From Stenotrophomonas maltophilia (GTDB taxonomy: Bacteria; Pseudomonadota; Gammaproteobacteria; Xanthomonadales; Xanthomonadaceae), in contig NZ_CP037858.1 of the NCBI RefSeq assembly GCF_006974125.1, positions 2,852,001-2,916,000 of the forward strand: DNA of 64,000 bases, read 5' to 3'. Shown here in pieces: positions 1 to 9,071 of this stretch (positions within the stretch are counted from its first letter, which is position 1; every line of letters begins with the position of its first letter). The position numbers and the translations under genes are program-made. Under the pieces are notes generated by a model. The model saw nothing but the letters and a program-made list of their open reading frames with translations, searched no databases and was not told the DNA's origin.

Positions 1-51
1 GAACACCGGTTGATCCGCATCCGCCGGGCATGGCCCGGCGAGTTCGAAAGG

Positions 52-128
52 GTAGTGCCGGCCGCTGGCCGGCAACCTCATGATGTCTGCCAGCGCGCGC
101 GAGGTTGCCGGCCAGCGGCCGGCACTAC
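52..128. repeat. SMAG-type inverted repeat pair
   Basis: Two GC-rich stem-loops with GTAG at their outer ends (52-55 on plus, 125-128 on minus) face each other. Each stem is built on GCCGGCCGCTGGCCGGC. This is the dimer form of the GTAG repeats known from S. maltophilia. The right copy starts one base after the stop codon of the adjacent thioesterase gene and may cap its transcript. Confidence 0.85.
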
Positions 129-129
129 C

Positions 130-636
130 TCATTCCTCCGGCGACGGCGGGTTCGACGCCAGCAGTTCCAGATGGCGCTGCTCCATTTCCTGGCGCAGCT
201 GGCGGCGGATCTGCGCGGCGGCCTGGCGGCGCTTCTCGTCCGACGTCGCCGGCTGCAAGGGCGGGACCGGCGTCGGCCGGCCTTCCTCGTCCACTGCCAC
301 CATGGTGAAGAAGCAGCTGTTGGCGTGGCGCACGCTGCGCTTGAGGATGTCCTCGGCCACCACCTTGATGCCGATCTCCATCGACGAGGTGCCGGTGTAG
401 TTCACCGAGGCCAGGAAGGTGACCAGTTCGCCCACTGCGATCGGCTGGCGGAACATCACCTGGTCCACCGACAGGGTGACCACGTAGCTGCCGGCATAGC
501 GGCTGGCACAGGCGTAGGCCACCTGGTCGAGCAGGCGCAGGACGGCGCCGCCGTGGACCTTGCCGGAGAAATTGGCCATCTCCGGCGACATCAGCACGGT
601 CATGGACAGCTGGTGGGTTTTGAGTTCGGTCGACAT
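130..636 (-). CDS. Acyl-CoA thioesterase, YciA-like hotdog fold
   Basis: This 168-residue protein has the single hotdog domain of cytosolic acyl-CoA thioesterases, which hydrolyse acyl-CoA to free acid and CoA. The motif GKVHGGAVLRLLDQVAY lies at about residues 25-41, with the expected general acid or base Asp37 on the central helix. A charged, helix-prone tail follows residue 130. The start chosen is the ATG giving MSTELKTHQ; an upstream in-frame extension would run through a SMAG repeat and is unlikely. Substrate preference cannot be read from the sequence. The family assignment is secure. Confidence 0.88.
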   Translation of the reverse strand: MSTELKTHQLSMTVLMSPEMANFSGKVHGGAVLRLLDQVAYACASRYAGSYVVTLSVDQVMFRQPIAVGELVTFLASVNYTGTSSMEIGIKVVAEDILKRSVRHANSCFFTMVAVDEEGRPTPVPPLQPATSDEKRRQAAAQIRRQLRQEMEQRHLELLASNPPSPEE

Positions 637-659
637 GGGCCGATTGTATCGACAACCGG

Positions 660-736
660 GTAGTGCCGGCTGCTGGCCGGCAACCACGCGATTGTTGCCG
701 GAGGCCATGAAAAAGCCGGCCAGCGGCCGGCTCTAC
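660..736. repeat. SMAG-type inverted repeat pair
   Basis: GTAG at 660-663 heads a plus-strand stem-loop, and the reverse-complement copy ends with CTAC at 733-736. Both stems are versions of the same GC-rich GCCGGC palindrome. The pair fills the gap between the thioesterase gene and the metK terminator. Confidence 0.85.
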
Positions 737-744
737 CGAAAGCA

Positions 745-768
745 GAAGGGCCGCTTGCGCGGCCCTTC
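745..768. terminator. Hairpin downstream of metK
   Basis: A perfect 10-bp stem (745-754 with 759-768) and a four-base loop begin 8 bases after the metK stop codon. The T-rich run is clearer on the plus strand than on the minus strand, so it may act weakly for metK or in both directions. Confidence 0.65.
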
Positions 769-775
769 GTGTTTC

Positions 776-1987
776 TTACTTCAGCTTCGCATCGGCGCGC
801 AGGGCGGCGGCGCGGTCGGTCTTCTCCCAGGAGAAGGCCGTGGCGTTGACGGTCTCGCCTTCGCCGTTGAGGTAGCTGAACTCCTTCGGCTTGCGGCCGA
901 AGTGGCCATAGGCCGCGGTCTGCTGGTACATCGGGTGCACCAGGTCCAGCATCTTGATGATGCCGTACGGGCGCAGGTCGAAGTGCTTGCGGATCAGCTT
1001 CTCGATCTTGTCGTCGCTGATCTTGCCGGTGCCGAAGGTGGTGACCGAGATCGAGGTCGGCTCAGCCACGCCAATGGCGTAGGAGACCTGCACTTCGCAG
1101 CGGTCGGCCAGGCCGGCGGCAACCACGTTCTTGGCGACGTAGCGGGCCGCGTAGGCTGCCGAACGGTCGACCTTGGACGGGTCCTTGCCGGAGAAGGCGC
1201 CACCACCGTGACGGGCCCAGCCGCCGTAGGTGTCGACGATGATCTTGCGGCCGGTCAGGCCGCAGTCGCCCACCGGGCCGCCGATCTCGAACTTGCCGGT
1301 CGGGTTGATGTGGAACTTGGTGCCCTTGTGCAGCCACTTGGCCGGCAGCACCGGCTTGATGATCTCTTCGCGGACGGCCTCGATGAGGTCCTTCTGCTTG
1401 ATGCCCGGGGCGTGCTGGGTCGACAGGACCACGGCGTCGATGGCCGAGACCACGCCGTTTTCATAGCGCAGGGTGACCTGGCTCTTGGCGTCCGGGCGCA
1501 GCCACGACAGCGGCGAGTTCTTCTTCTTGCGGATCTTGGCCTGCTGCTCGACCAGGCGGTGCGACAGGTGGATCGCAGCCGGCATGTAGCTGTCGGTCTC
1601 GTTGGTGGCATAGCCGAACATCAGGCCCTGGTCGCCAGCGCCCATTTCTTCCGGCTTCTTGCGATCCACGCCCTGGGCGATGTGCGGCGACTGCTTGCCG
1701 ATCAGGTTCAGCACGCCGCAGGTGGCGCCATCGAAGCCGACGTCGGAGCTGTCGTAGCCGATGTCCGTGATGACCTTGCGGGTCAGCGCTTCCAGGTCGA
1801 TCCAGGCGCTGGTGGTGATTTCACCGGCGACAATGGCAACACCGGTCTTGACCATGGTCTCGCAGGCCACGCGGGCGCGCTGGTCCTGGGTCAGGATCGC
1901 GTCCAGCACCGCATCGGAGATCTGGTCGGCAACCTTGTCCGGATGGCCTTCGGAGACCGACTCGGAGGTGAAGAGATAGCTGGACAT
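776..1987 (-). CDS. metK: S-adenosylmethionine synthetase
   Basis: MetK makes S-adenosylmethionine from methionine and ATP in the cytosol. The 403-residue length is typical. The N-terminus [18 protein letters not shown] carries the GHPDK ATP-binding motif at residues 14-18, and the [19 protein letters not shown] signature is present in the C-terminal half. The ATG used opens directly into the conserved family N-terminus; an upstream reading extension has no family similarity and is rejected. It is transcribed alone, with a hairpin downstream. I found no recognisable SAM or SAH riboswitch in its leader. Confidence 0.98.
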   Translation of the reverse strand: MSSYLFTSESVSEGHPDKVADQISDAVLDAILTQDQRARVACETMVKTGVAIVAGEITTSAWIDLEALTRKVITDIGYDSSDVGFDGATCGVLNLIGKQSPHIAQGVDRKKPEEMGAGDQGLMFGYATNETDSYMPAAIHLSHRLVEQQAKIRKKKNSPLSWLRPDAKSQVTLRYENGVVSAIDAVVLSTQHAPGIKQKDLIEAVREEIIKPVLPAKWLHKGTKFHINPTGKFEIGGPVGDCGLTGRKIIVDTYGGWARHGGGAFSGKDPSKVDRSAAYAARYVAKNVVAAGLADRCEVQVSYAIGVAEPTSISVTTFGTGKISDDKIEKLIRKHFDLRPYGIIKMLDLVHPMYQQTAAYGHFGRKPKEFSYLNGEGETVNATAFSWEKTDRAAALRADAKLK

Positions 1988-2296
1988 CAGGCGTAATATC
2001 CCTTGATTCGGATGGAAAGATGGGCGCGCATGATACACGGGGTGCGCCGCCTGTGCATTGTGAACCTGTACCGGTTGCCGGTGGTTAAGCCCGCGTAGGC
2101 CCGGCAAGGGCCGTCCTGACGGGATTGGGCCCCAGCCTCGAGGCCCAGTGTTCCACCAGCGTGACAACGGGCCGGGTGGCCAGGGTGCCGGTTGCGGCCC
2201 CGCTCCGGCAGGGTCGACCGTCATCGTTCTGCCCCAGAACCGCCATCTGGCTGCCGTCTGCCGGGCGCAGGCTGTCGGCCAATCCGGCCGCCGGGC
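1988..2296. other. Divergent intergenic region between metK and the acyltransferase gene
   Basis: These 309 bases must hold the promoters of both flanking genes. I see GC-rich partial palindromes (for example around 2135-2155) but no clear sigma-70 pair, SMAG repeat or riboswitch. The reading frame of the downstream gene stays open upstream of its chosen start, without family similarity. Confidence 0.4.
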
Positions 2297-4027
2297 ATGA
2301 GTGGATCCGCCATGCAGGAACTTGAACAGCGTCTCCAGCAACGCTTTCCCGATTGGTTCCATGGCCGTCGTGGCCAGCTGGCGCGGCCGTTGCTGCGCAG
2401 CGTCGGGCGCTGGTCGCGGTTGGACCAGATCGAAGCTTTCCTGCAGCGCAGTGCAGGATTGCGCGGCTTCGGCTTCGTCGCCGCCGGGCTGGAGTTCATC
2501 GGTGGCCAGTACCAGGTGGACCCGGCCGCGCTGGCGAAGATCCCGGCCACGGGCCGCCTGCTGATTGTTGCCAATCATCCGTCCGGGGCGCTGGATGCGC
2601 TGGCGCTGCTGGACGCGGTTGGCCGCATCCGCCGCGATGTGCGGATCGTGGCCAATGACCTGCTGGGAGCCATCGCGCCGCTGCAGGACCTGCTGCTGCC
2701 GGTGCGCATCCTCGGCGGCAAGGCACAGCGTGGCAGCCTGCACGCCGTGGAGGAAGCGCTGGCCGCCGAGCAGTGCGTGATCGTGTTCCCGGCCGGCGAG
2801 GTCTCGCGCCTCTCGCTGCGCGGCATCCGCGACGGTCGCTGGCAGCGGGGGTTCGTGCGTTTCGCCCGTGCCGCGGGCGCGCCAGTGCTGCCGGTGCGGG
2901 TGGAAGCACGCAATTCGGCGCTGTTCTACGGCGCCTCGACCCTGTTCAAGCCGGCCGGCACCGCGCTGCTGGCGCGTGAGATGTTCACCCGACGTGGCCG
3001 TCCGCTGCGCCTGTGCATCGGTGAGCCGATGCAGCTGGGCAAGGGCGGCGACCCGGGCGCGCAGCTGTTGGCCGTGCGCCGCGCGCTGTATGCGCTGGGC
3101 CGCAATGGCGCGGCGGGCGGTGCCGCTGCCGTTGCAGGCCCCGAGCCGCTGGCCTCCCCGGTGCCACCTTCGCGGGTTGCCGCTGGCATTGCTGCAGCCA
3201 CCCAGCTGGGCCAGACTGCCGACGGCAAGCAGATCCTGCTGGCCACCTGCAGCGCCGATTCACCGCTGCTGCTGGAACTGGGCCGGCTGCGCGAACTGAC
3301 CTTCCGCCAGGTAGGCGAGGGCACCGGTCGCAGCCGCGACCTGGACGACTACGACCCGCAGTACGAGCACATCGTGATCTGGGACGCGGCCGCACAGCGC
3401 ATCGCCGGCGCCTACCGCATCATGCGCGGTGCGCAGGCGCTGGCTCGGCACGGCCTGTCCGGGCTCTACAGCGCATCGTTGTTTCGCTATTCCGACGATG
3501 CGATCACCCACATCGCCGAAGGTCTGGAACTGGGCCGCAGCTTCGTGGTGCCCGATTACTGGGGCAGCCGCAGCCTGGACTACCTGTGGCAGGGCATCGG
3601 CGCCTACCTGCAGTGCCGGCCCGGCATCCGTTACCTGTTCGGCGCGGTGTCGATCAGCGCGGCGCTGCCGCGCGATGCGCGCGAGCAGCTGGTGGCGTAC
3701 TACCAGCGCTACTACAGCGGTACCGCTGGCCTGGCTGAATCGAACCGCCCGTTCCAGTACTTCGCCGCACCGCCGAGTTTCGGCGAGCTGGATGCAGGCG
3801 CCGCGTTCGATGTGCTGAAAGCCAACCTGGCTGCACTCGGCACCGGCGTGCCCACGCTTTATCGCCAGTACACCGATCTGTGCGAACCGGGGGGAGCGCG
3901 CTTCCTCGCCTTCGGCGTGGATCCGGACTTCAGCGACTCGATCGATGGCCTGATCGAAGTGGACCTGTGCGCGATCCGGCCGAACAAGCGCAAGCGCTAC
4001 CTGCGCGACGCGGGGACGCCGGCATGA
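2297..4027 (+). CDS. Bifunctional acyltransferase: PlsC-like plus OlsB-like GNAT domain (OlsF-type)
   Basis: The 576-residue protein joins two domains. Residues about 60-270 are a glycerophospholipid-type acyltransferase with NHPSGALD (93-100; His94 and Asp100 form an HX5D variant of the catalytic box) and a second motif FPAGEVSR near residue 165. Residues about 310-560 are a GNAT domain of the putative hemolysin or OlsB group, with ELGRSFV and a YLWQGIGAY motif. This order is that of OlsF, the fused ornithine-lipid synthase known from Serratia. I infer ornithine or related aminolipid synthesis at the inner membrane. The start could instead be the ATG at 2312. The stop overlaps the next start (ATGA). 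Confidence 0.75.
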   Translation: MSGSAMQELEQRLQQRFPDWFHGRRGQLARPLLRSVGRWSRLDQIEAFLQRSAGLRGFGFVAAGLEFIGGQYQVDPAALAKIPATGRLLIVANHPSGALDALALLDAVGRIRRDVRIVANDLLGAIAPLQDLLLPVRILGGKAQRGSLHAVEEALAAEQCVIVFPAGEVSRLSLRGIRDGRWQRGFVRFARAAGAPVLPVRVEARNSALFYGASTLFKPAGTALLAREMFTRRGRPLRLCIGEPMQLGKGGDPGAQLLAVRRALYALGRNGAAGGAAAVAGPEPLASPVPPSRVAAGIAAATQLGQTADGKQILLATCSADSPLLLELGRLRELTFRQVGEGTGRSRDLDDYDPQYEHIVIWDAAAQRIAGAYRIMRGAQALARHGLSGLYSASLFRYSDDAITHIAEGLELGRSFVVPDYWGSRSLDYLWQGIGAYLQCRPGIRYLFGAVSISAALPRDAREQLVAYYQRYYSGTAGLAESNRPFQYFAAPPSFGELDAGAAFDVLKANLAALGTGVPTLYRQYTDLCEPGGARFLAFGVDPDFSDSIDGLIEVDLCAIRPNKRKRYLRDAGTPA

Positions 4028-4824
4028 GCGCGCTGGCGAACCTGTCGCCACACCGGCGCGCAGTGTTCGTCTCCGATGTGCACCTGGGGTCACGTCACTG
4101 CCATGCCACCGAGCTGGCGCGGTTTCTCTCGCAGCTGCGCTGCGAACGGCTGTACCTGGTGGGCGACATCATCGACCTGTGGTGGATGGCCCATCGCCGT
4201 GCCAACTGGCGGCAGTCGCACAGCGAAGTCATCCAGGCCCTGCACGCGCTGCGCCGTGCAGGCACCGAGATCATCTACATTCCCGGCAACCACGATGCCT
4301 CGCTGCGCCAGGTGTGCGGGCTGATGCTGCCGGCGATGCAGGTGCGCCGCCGCGCCATCCACGTGACTGCCGATGGCCGCCGGTTGCTGGTCGCGCACGG
4401 CGACGACTACGACGGCGTGACCCACTTCGGCGGCCTGCAGGAAAAGTTCGGCGACTGGCTGTACTACCGCATCCTCACCGGCAACCAGGCGCTGAATGCA
4501 GTGCGGCGCCGGCTGGGCATGCGCTACTGGTCGCTGTCGGAATTCCTGAAGAAGCGCAGCGGCGCGGCCGAACGCTACATCGAGCGCTTCGTGCAGGCCG
4601 GGCTGGACGACGTGCGCCGGCGCGGACTGGATGGCATCGTCTGTGGCCACATTCACCGCGCTGCGTTGATCGAACGCGATGGCCTGGTCTATGCCAACGA
4701 CGGCGACTGGGTGGAGAGCCTGACCGCACTGGCCGAAGACCATGATGGCGCGCTGCGCCTGCTGGACCACAACGGCCAGACTCTGGTGGAGCTACCGGGC
4801 GCGCGCATGTCGCAGGCGGCGTAA
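4024..4824 (+). CDS. UDP-2,3-diacylglucosamine diphosphatase-like metallophosphoesterase
   Basis: This 266-residue calcineurin-like phosphoesterase has the full set of metal motifs: SDVHLG (17-22), GDIIDLW, PGNHD, HGDDYD and GHIH. It belongs to the LpxH or YbbF-related group that removes UMP from UDP-diacylglucosamine in lipid A synthesis, but many proteobacteria carry a second paralogue of this type, so identity with LpxH itself is not certain. It overlaps the acyltransferase gene by four bases and is probably translationally coupled to it, which points to a shared role in membrane lipid metabolism. Confidence 0.8.
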   Translation: MSALANLSPHRRAVFVSDVHLGSRHCHATELARFLSQLRCERLYLVGDIIDLWWMAHRRANWRQSHSEVIQALHALRRAGTEIIYIPGNHDASLRQVCGLMLPAMQVRRRAIHVTADGRRLLVAHGDDYDGVTHFGGLQEKFGDWLYYRILTGNQALNAVRRRLGMRYWSLSEFLKKRSGAAERYIERFVQAGLDDVRRRGLDGIVCGHIHRAALIERDGLVYANDGDWVESLTALAEDHDGALRLLDHNGQTLVELPGARMSQAA

Positions 4825-4834
4825 CCTGCCTTTT

Positions 4835-4920
4835 GTAGAGCCGAGCCCACGCTCGGCTTGCTGTTTGTTCTTCGTACAGACCGCGCTGCGCGCGCAAGCC
4901 GAGCGTGGGCTCGGCTCTAC
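4835..4920. repeat. SMAG-type inverted repeat pair
   Basis: GTAG at 4835-4838 starts a stem-loop AGCCGAGC...GCTCGGCT, and the reverse copy ends in CTAC at 4917-4920. The pair lies directly behind the phosphoesterase gene and could protect or end its transcript. Confidence 0.88.
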
Positions 4921-4964
4921 AAAGAACCCCCACAAACGTGTGGCCATCGCGCTAGCATCGGCCC

Positions 4965-6023
4965 ATGGATTCCCTGACCCAGATCGTACTCGGTGGCGCC
5001 GTCGCCGCTGCCATCGCTCCGCCCGGCCATCGCCGTGCGGCCCTGCTTGCCGGTGCCGCGCTCGGCACCCTGCCGGACCTCGACGCGCTGTGGCTTGGCT
5101 TCACCGCCGCCGACCCGGTGGCGAACATGATCGAGCATCGCAGCTTCAGCCACTCGTTGCTGGTGCTGCCCTGGGTGGCTGCACTGATCTGGTGGTTGTT
5201 CAAGCGCTTCGGCAATGGCCGCGTCGCGCAGTCACCGGTGCGCTGGTTCTGGGCGATCCAGCTGGCGCTGGTCACCCATCCCGTGCTGGATGCGTTCACC
5301 GTCTACGGCACCCAGTTGTGGTGGCCGCTGCGGCCACATCCGACCATGGGTTCCAGTGTCTTCATCATCGATCTTGGCTACACGGTGTGGCTGCTGCTGG
5401 CCTGCGTGCTGGCCTGGTTTGGCCGCGCCCGCCCCTGGGCTGGCAAGGTGCTGGGTGTGGCGTTGCTGGTCAGCAGCGCCTACCTGGGCTGGGGCCTGAT
5501 AGCAAAGGCCCAGGTCTACCGTGCTGCCCAGCAGAGCCTGGCGGCGATGGGCCTGGGCGATGCGCCGCGCTTCTCGGTGCCAATGCCGTTCAACACCCTG
5601 CTGTGGCGCGTGGTGGCGATGACGCCGAACGGCTACGTGGTGGGCGACCGCTCGCTGGTGGCTGACCATGGGCCGATGCAGTTCGAAGGCCATCCCTCCA
5701 ACGTGCAGGCATTGCGCGAGGCGCAGGCGATTCCGGCGGTGCAGCAGCTGACGTGGTTCAACCGTGGCTTCATGCGTGCACAGGTGATGGACGGGCGGCT
5801 GGTCCTGAGCGACCTGCGCATGGGGCTGGAGCCCGACTACACCTTCAACTTCGCCGTGGCCCAGCAGGTCGACGGGCAGTGGCGGCCGATCACGCCCGAG
5901 CAGGTGCGGACGGATTACAGCAGTCCCGCCGCGCGCGCTGATGCCGGTCGCCGGTTGGTGGCGATGTGGCAGCGGATCTGGCACGAGCCGGCAGCCGCCG
6001 CGCCCGGAGCTGCACACCCGTAG
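4965..6023 (+). CDS. YdjM-family membrane protein (metal-dependent hydrolase family)
   Basis: The 352-residue protein starts MDSLTQIVLGGAVAAAI, the hallmark of the YdjM/PF04307 family, described as membrane-bound metal-dependent hydrolases. Conserved metal-ligand candidates are GTLPDLDAL, HRSFSHS and THPVLDAF in the first 110 residues, between predicted membrane segments at about 5-35, 60-85, 90-110, 125-145 and 150-175. The C-terminal half is soluble and poorly conserved. No biochemical role is established for the family. Its TAG stop lies inside a SMAG repeat. Confidence 0.85.
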   Translation: MDSLTQIVLGGAVAAAIAPPGHRRAALLAGAALGTLPDLDALWLGFTAADPVANMIEHRSFSHSLLVLPWVAALIWWLFKRFGNGRVAQSPVRWFWAIQLALVTHPVLDAFTVYGTQLWWPLRPHPTMGSSVFIIDLGYTVWLLLACVLAWFGRARPWAGKVLGVALLVSSAYLGWGLIAKAQVYRAAQQSLAAMGLGDAPRFSVPMPFNTLLWRVVAMTPNGYVVGDRSLVADHGPMQFEGHPSNVQALREAQAIPAVQQLTWFNRGFMRAQVMDGRLVLSDLRMGLEPDYTFNFAVAQQVDGQWRPITPEQVRTDYSSPAARADAGRRLVAMWQRIWHEPAAAAPGAAHP

Positions 6024-6077
6024 ATCCACGCCATGCGTGGATGGCGCAAACAACAGCCACGCATGGCGTGGCTCTAC
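6020..6077. repeat. SMAG pair overlapping the stop codons of two convergent genes
   Basis: GTAG at 6020-6023 followed by ATCCACGCCATGCGTGGAT, and a reverse copy ending CTAC at 6074-6077. The left GTAG contains the TAG stop of the YdjM-like gene (6021-6023). The minus-strand glycosyltransferase stop (6077-6079) begins on the last base of the right copy. The pair therefore forms the whole intergenic space between two convergent genes. Confidence 0.88.
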
Positions 6078-7084
6078 TACGGCTGGCGGTTGAGCTTGAT
6101 CGAACGGTTCAGCACCTGGCGCGGCACGTTGGCGATGTCAAAGCCAACGAACGCCAGCAGGAACTGCAGCCCGGAGATCAGCGCGACCATCGCGATCATG
6201 ATGGTACCCACCGGCGTGGCGACATCGGCCTGGGCCGACCGCACCCAGTGGTACAGCCCGAACAGCCCCCCGAAGGCGAGCAGGCTGCTGCCGGCGATCA
6301 GCTCCAGTGACGCGATGCTGAGGTCGCGCAGGAAATAGTTGTAGGCAATGCGCTTGAGCGTGTTGCGCAGGTGCTTGAAGGTGAACTCACCCAGGATGCG
6401 ACCGATGCGCAGGTTGCTGGTTTCGTCGCCGTAGTGGGCATCCATTGCCACATCCTGCACGACCGCGCGCACGGTGTTCAGTCGGAACAGCATGTCGGTC
6501 TCGAAGAAATAACGGTCGCTGACCGCCTCGAGTTTCAGGTGGCTGGCGACCTTGGCATGGATGGCGGTGTAGCCGTTGGTCGGATCGAACACCTGCCAGT
6601 ACCCGGACGAAGCCTTGGTCATGAAGGACAGCAGCAGGTTGCCCAGGCGCCGCACCGGGGGCATGCGGCGGATGTGGGTCAGGTTCCAGAATCGGTTGCC
6701 CTTGGTGTAGTCGGCATGGCCGTCGGCGATGGGTGCGACGAAGTCCATCAGCAGCGCCGGGTCCATCTGCCCATCGCCATCGACCTTGACCAGGATATCC
6801 ATGCCATCGGCGATGGCCGCGCGGTACCCGGTCTTGATCGCGCCGCCGACGCCGAGGTTGTGCTGATGGAACAGCACGGTGATGCGCGGGTCGTTGGCTT
6901 CGGCCTGGATCAGGCGGCCGCTGCCGTCGGGGCATGCATCGTCCACGCAGTAGATCGCCGTTACCGCATCATCGATCGCCGCCAGCACGGACAGCACCTG
7001 GCGGGTCACTTTGTAGCAGGGGATGATCACGGCGATCCGTGCCGGCGCGGATGCGGAGGGCGTAGTGGTGGTCATCGGATTCAT
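6077..7084 (-). CDS. Family 2 glycosyltransferase with C-terminal membrane anchor
   Basis: The 335-residue protein has a GT-A domain of the dolichyl or bactoprenyl-phosphate sugar synthase type: IAVIIPCYK near residue 18, DDACPDGS (about 48-55), and VKVDGDGQMDP with the metal-binding DGDGQ near residue 100. Two hydrophobic segments lie at about 260-285 and 300-325, as in GtrB/DPM1-like enzymes, which load a sugar on undecaprenyl phosphate at the inner membrane. Its ATG overlaps the stop of the upstream polytopic membrane gene (ATGA), so the two are probably translated together. No GtrA-type flippase gene is adjacent. Confidence 0.85.
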   Translation of the reverse strand: MNPMTTTTPSASAPARIAVIIPCYKVTRQVLSVLAAIDDAVTAIYCVDDACPDGSGRLIQAEANDPRITVLFHQHNLGVGGAIKTGYRAAIADGMDILVKVDGDGQMDPALLMDFVAPIADGHADYTKGNRFWNLTHIRRMPPVRRLGNLLLSFMTKASSGYWQVFDPTNGYTAIHAKVASHLKLEAVSDRYFFETDMLFRLNTVRAVVQDVAMDAHYGDETSNLRIGRILGEFTFKHLRNTLKRIAYNYFLRDLSIASLELIAGSSLLAFGGLFGLYHWVRSAQADVATPVGTIMIAMVALISGLQFLLAFVGFDIANVPRQVLNRSIKLNRQP

Positions 7085-8910
7085 CGGGCTGGGTGGGCCA
7101 GCAGGGGTTTTGCCGGCAGTTCCACCAGATCCCCCTGCAGCACCCGTGGTGCGTCGCCCTCAGGCGCTACGGTGATGTGGTGGTAGCGGTTGAAGGTGAA
7201 ATTGAACGCCTCGTCGGACATCGATGGGAAGTACCGGCGGAAGTAATCCATCTGTGGCAGGTACAGCACATGGTTCACGGCGGGAATGCCAACACCCGGC
7301 AGGAGGCCCCCGAACCCGCCGGGAGCCACCAGCACGCCTTCGGTCGTGCTGGCTGAGCCGCGGGCCTGCAGGGAGTGCAGGACGGCAGTGCGGTCCATCG
7401 CGAAGATCGGGCCGGCCGGCTGCACCGGATTGAACAGGCCGTTGCCCAGCAGGTTGGCCAGTGCGGCCGCGGCGAGCACCAGGCTGGTTGCATGCATCGA
7501 CAGCTGCGGGCGGCGGGCAGCAACGGCCAGCGCCGCCAGGCACAGGTAGGGAATGGCGTCGGCAGCGCTGTGCAGGCGGCTGAACTGGCCTTCACCGAAC
7601 AGGAACTTGGCCAGGCTGCCGACCATCAGCAGCGCCGCCAGAAGCAGCAGGCGCCAGCGCTGCAGGCGCACGCCGCAGTGCACCAGGATCATCGCGCAGG
7701 CGATGTTGAGCAACAGGCCGAAGGCCAGCAGCGCGCGCGCGGGGGGCACCATCGACAGGGTGGTCAGCTTGCCAACCACGGCGGGCACAGGCAGGAAGAT
7801 CCAGCAGGCGATGAACAGCAGGCCGGCGGCCAGGATCAGCAGGGAGCTGCGGTGGCTTTTCGCCCATTCGCGCAGCCGTGTGCCATCGGCCAGCACCAGG
7901 GTGAACAGCGGCAGCAGGCTGCCCAGCACCGCGATTTCGCAATCGTTGGACGCCTTGAACAGCGGCAGCGGGGCGAACCGGTAGGTCATCAGGTTCGGAA
8001 AGAGGTGCGCGAGCAGGCTGGTCAGGCCGACACCGCCACCGGCGCTCTGGCGCTGGCCGGGGTACACCGTGTTGCGCACGATCGGGATGATGTCGTGGAA
8101 GTAGCCGACGAACACCGCCAGTGCAATCGCGCCTGCGATGGCGGCATCGACCAGACGTACAACGGTGATGGCATCGCGCCGGACCGCCAGCACCAGTACC
8201 GCCAGGGCCAGCACCGAGGAAATGATGAACGGCGGGTAGGACACTGCGATCAGCCATGCCGCCAGTGCATAGGCGCTGACTGCGATGCGCAGCGCGCGAT
8301 GGCCGATGCCCAGCCATGCCACCGCAGCCCAGGGCGCCAGCGCGAATGCACCAGCATTGCTGGTCCACCAGACCTGCACGAACGGCGCGAAGAACAGCGT
8401 GGCCGAAACCAGTACTGCGGCCGGTGTCGGCATCCGCAGTTGGCGCAGGAGCAGAGCCCATCCGCTCAGGAAGGCCATGGCCATGAACATGAAGAAAAAC
8501 GAATAGGCGTTCGCTGCAGGCAGCAGGAAGAACGCCCAGTGGTAAGGCTTGAACAGCAGCCCCCAGTCCAGCAGCGGCAGCGCCTGGAAGGTGCGCAGTG
8601 ACTCGTGGTACGCCGAGTGCGCATTGACCTGCCCGAAGTCGTTGTTGACCGCGATCTGGATGTACGGCGTGAACACCATCCATTCGTCGGTGCGGATGTA
8701 GCGGGCGGTGCCGAGCAACGGCTGCTGTGGCGCCAGGCCCAGATACTCGTAGGCCAGCGAGTAGGAAGAAGGCGTCAGCGCGAACGCGACATACAGGATG
8801 CACAGCAGCGCCATGATCCCGGCAAGCAGGCGAACCTGGCCAGGTCGAAGCCCGCCCGTCTGGGCCGGGTCCTGGGCAGGGAAAGGCGTTCGGCCGTTGT
8901 CGTTCATCAT
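7081..8910 (-). CDS. Polytopic membrane protein, candidate lipid-linked-sugar-dependent (GT-C-like) transferase
   Basis: I do not recognise the family with certainty. The protein of about 609 residues has one membrane span near residue 30, a periplasmic loop of about 80 residues with conserved-looking YIRTDEWMVFTP, then about ten further hydrophobic segments up to residue 480 and a soluble tail. That layout fits GT-C glycosyltransferases and YfhO-like proteins. The coupled downstream GtrB-like enzyme would supply its lipid-linked sugar, so I infer a role in decorating a surface polymer. Start chosen at the MMNDN codon, preceded by GGGAG; an ATG at 8931 is possible. Confidence 0.6.
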   Translation of the reverse strand: MMNDNGRTPFPAQDPAQTGGLRPGQVRLLAGIMALLCILYVAFALTPSSYSLAYEYLGLAPQQPLLGTARYIRTDEWMVFTPYIQIAVNNDFGQVNAHSAYHESLRTFQALPLLDWGLLFKPYHWAFFLLPAANAYSFFFMFMAMAFLSGWALLLRQLRMPTPAAVLVSATLFFAPFVQVWWTSNAGAFALAPWAAVAWLGIGHRALRIAVSAYALAAWLIAVSYPPFIISSVLALAVLVLAVRRDAITVVRLVDAAIAGAIALAVFVGYFHDIIPIVRNTVYPGQRQSAGGGVGLTSLLAHLFPNLMTYRFAPLPLFKASNDCEIAVLGSLLPLFTLVLADGTRLREWAKSHRSSLLILAAGLLFIACWIFLPVPAVVGKLTTLSMVPPARALLAFGLLLNIACAMILVHCGVRLQRWRLLLLAALLMVGSLAKFLFGEGQFSRLHSAADAIPYLCLAALAVAARRPQLSMHATSLVLAAAALANLLGNGLFNPVQPAGPIFAMDRTAVLHSLQARGSASTTEGVLVAPGGFGGLLPGVGIPAVNHVLYLPQMDYFRRYFPSMSDEAFNFTFNRYHHITVAPEGDAPRVLQGDLVELPAKPLLAHPAR

Positions 8911-9071
8911 GCTCCCGCAGGTCAGGTCCATCCGCGCGCGACAAGCTCACGCACCGATGCTCTGCTGCCGCACGGGGAGAGGCCCCGGCACGCGCCGTTC
9001 CGAGGCCGGGACTGCGGGATTCTAGCCGGTTGCCATCGCAGCCGCTGGCCGCCCTCGGGTGAGACCGGGCC

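Noticed and set aside
1988..2080. SAM or SAH riboswitch before metK
   Set aside because: I could not fit any conserved core of the known classes; the leader is short and shows only weak pairings.
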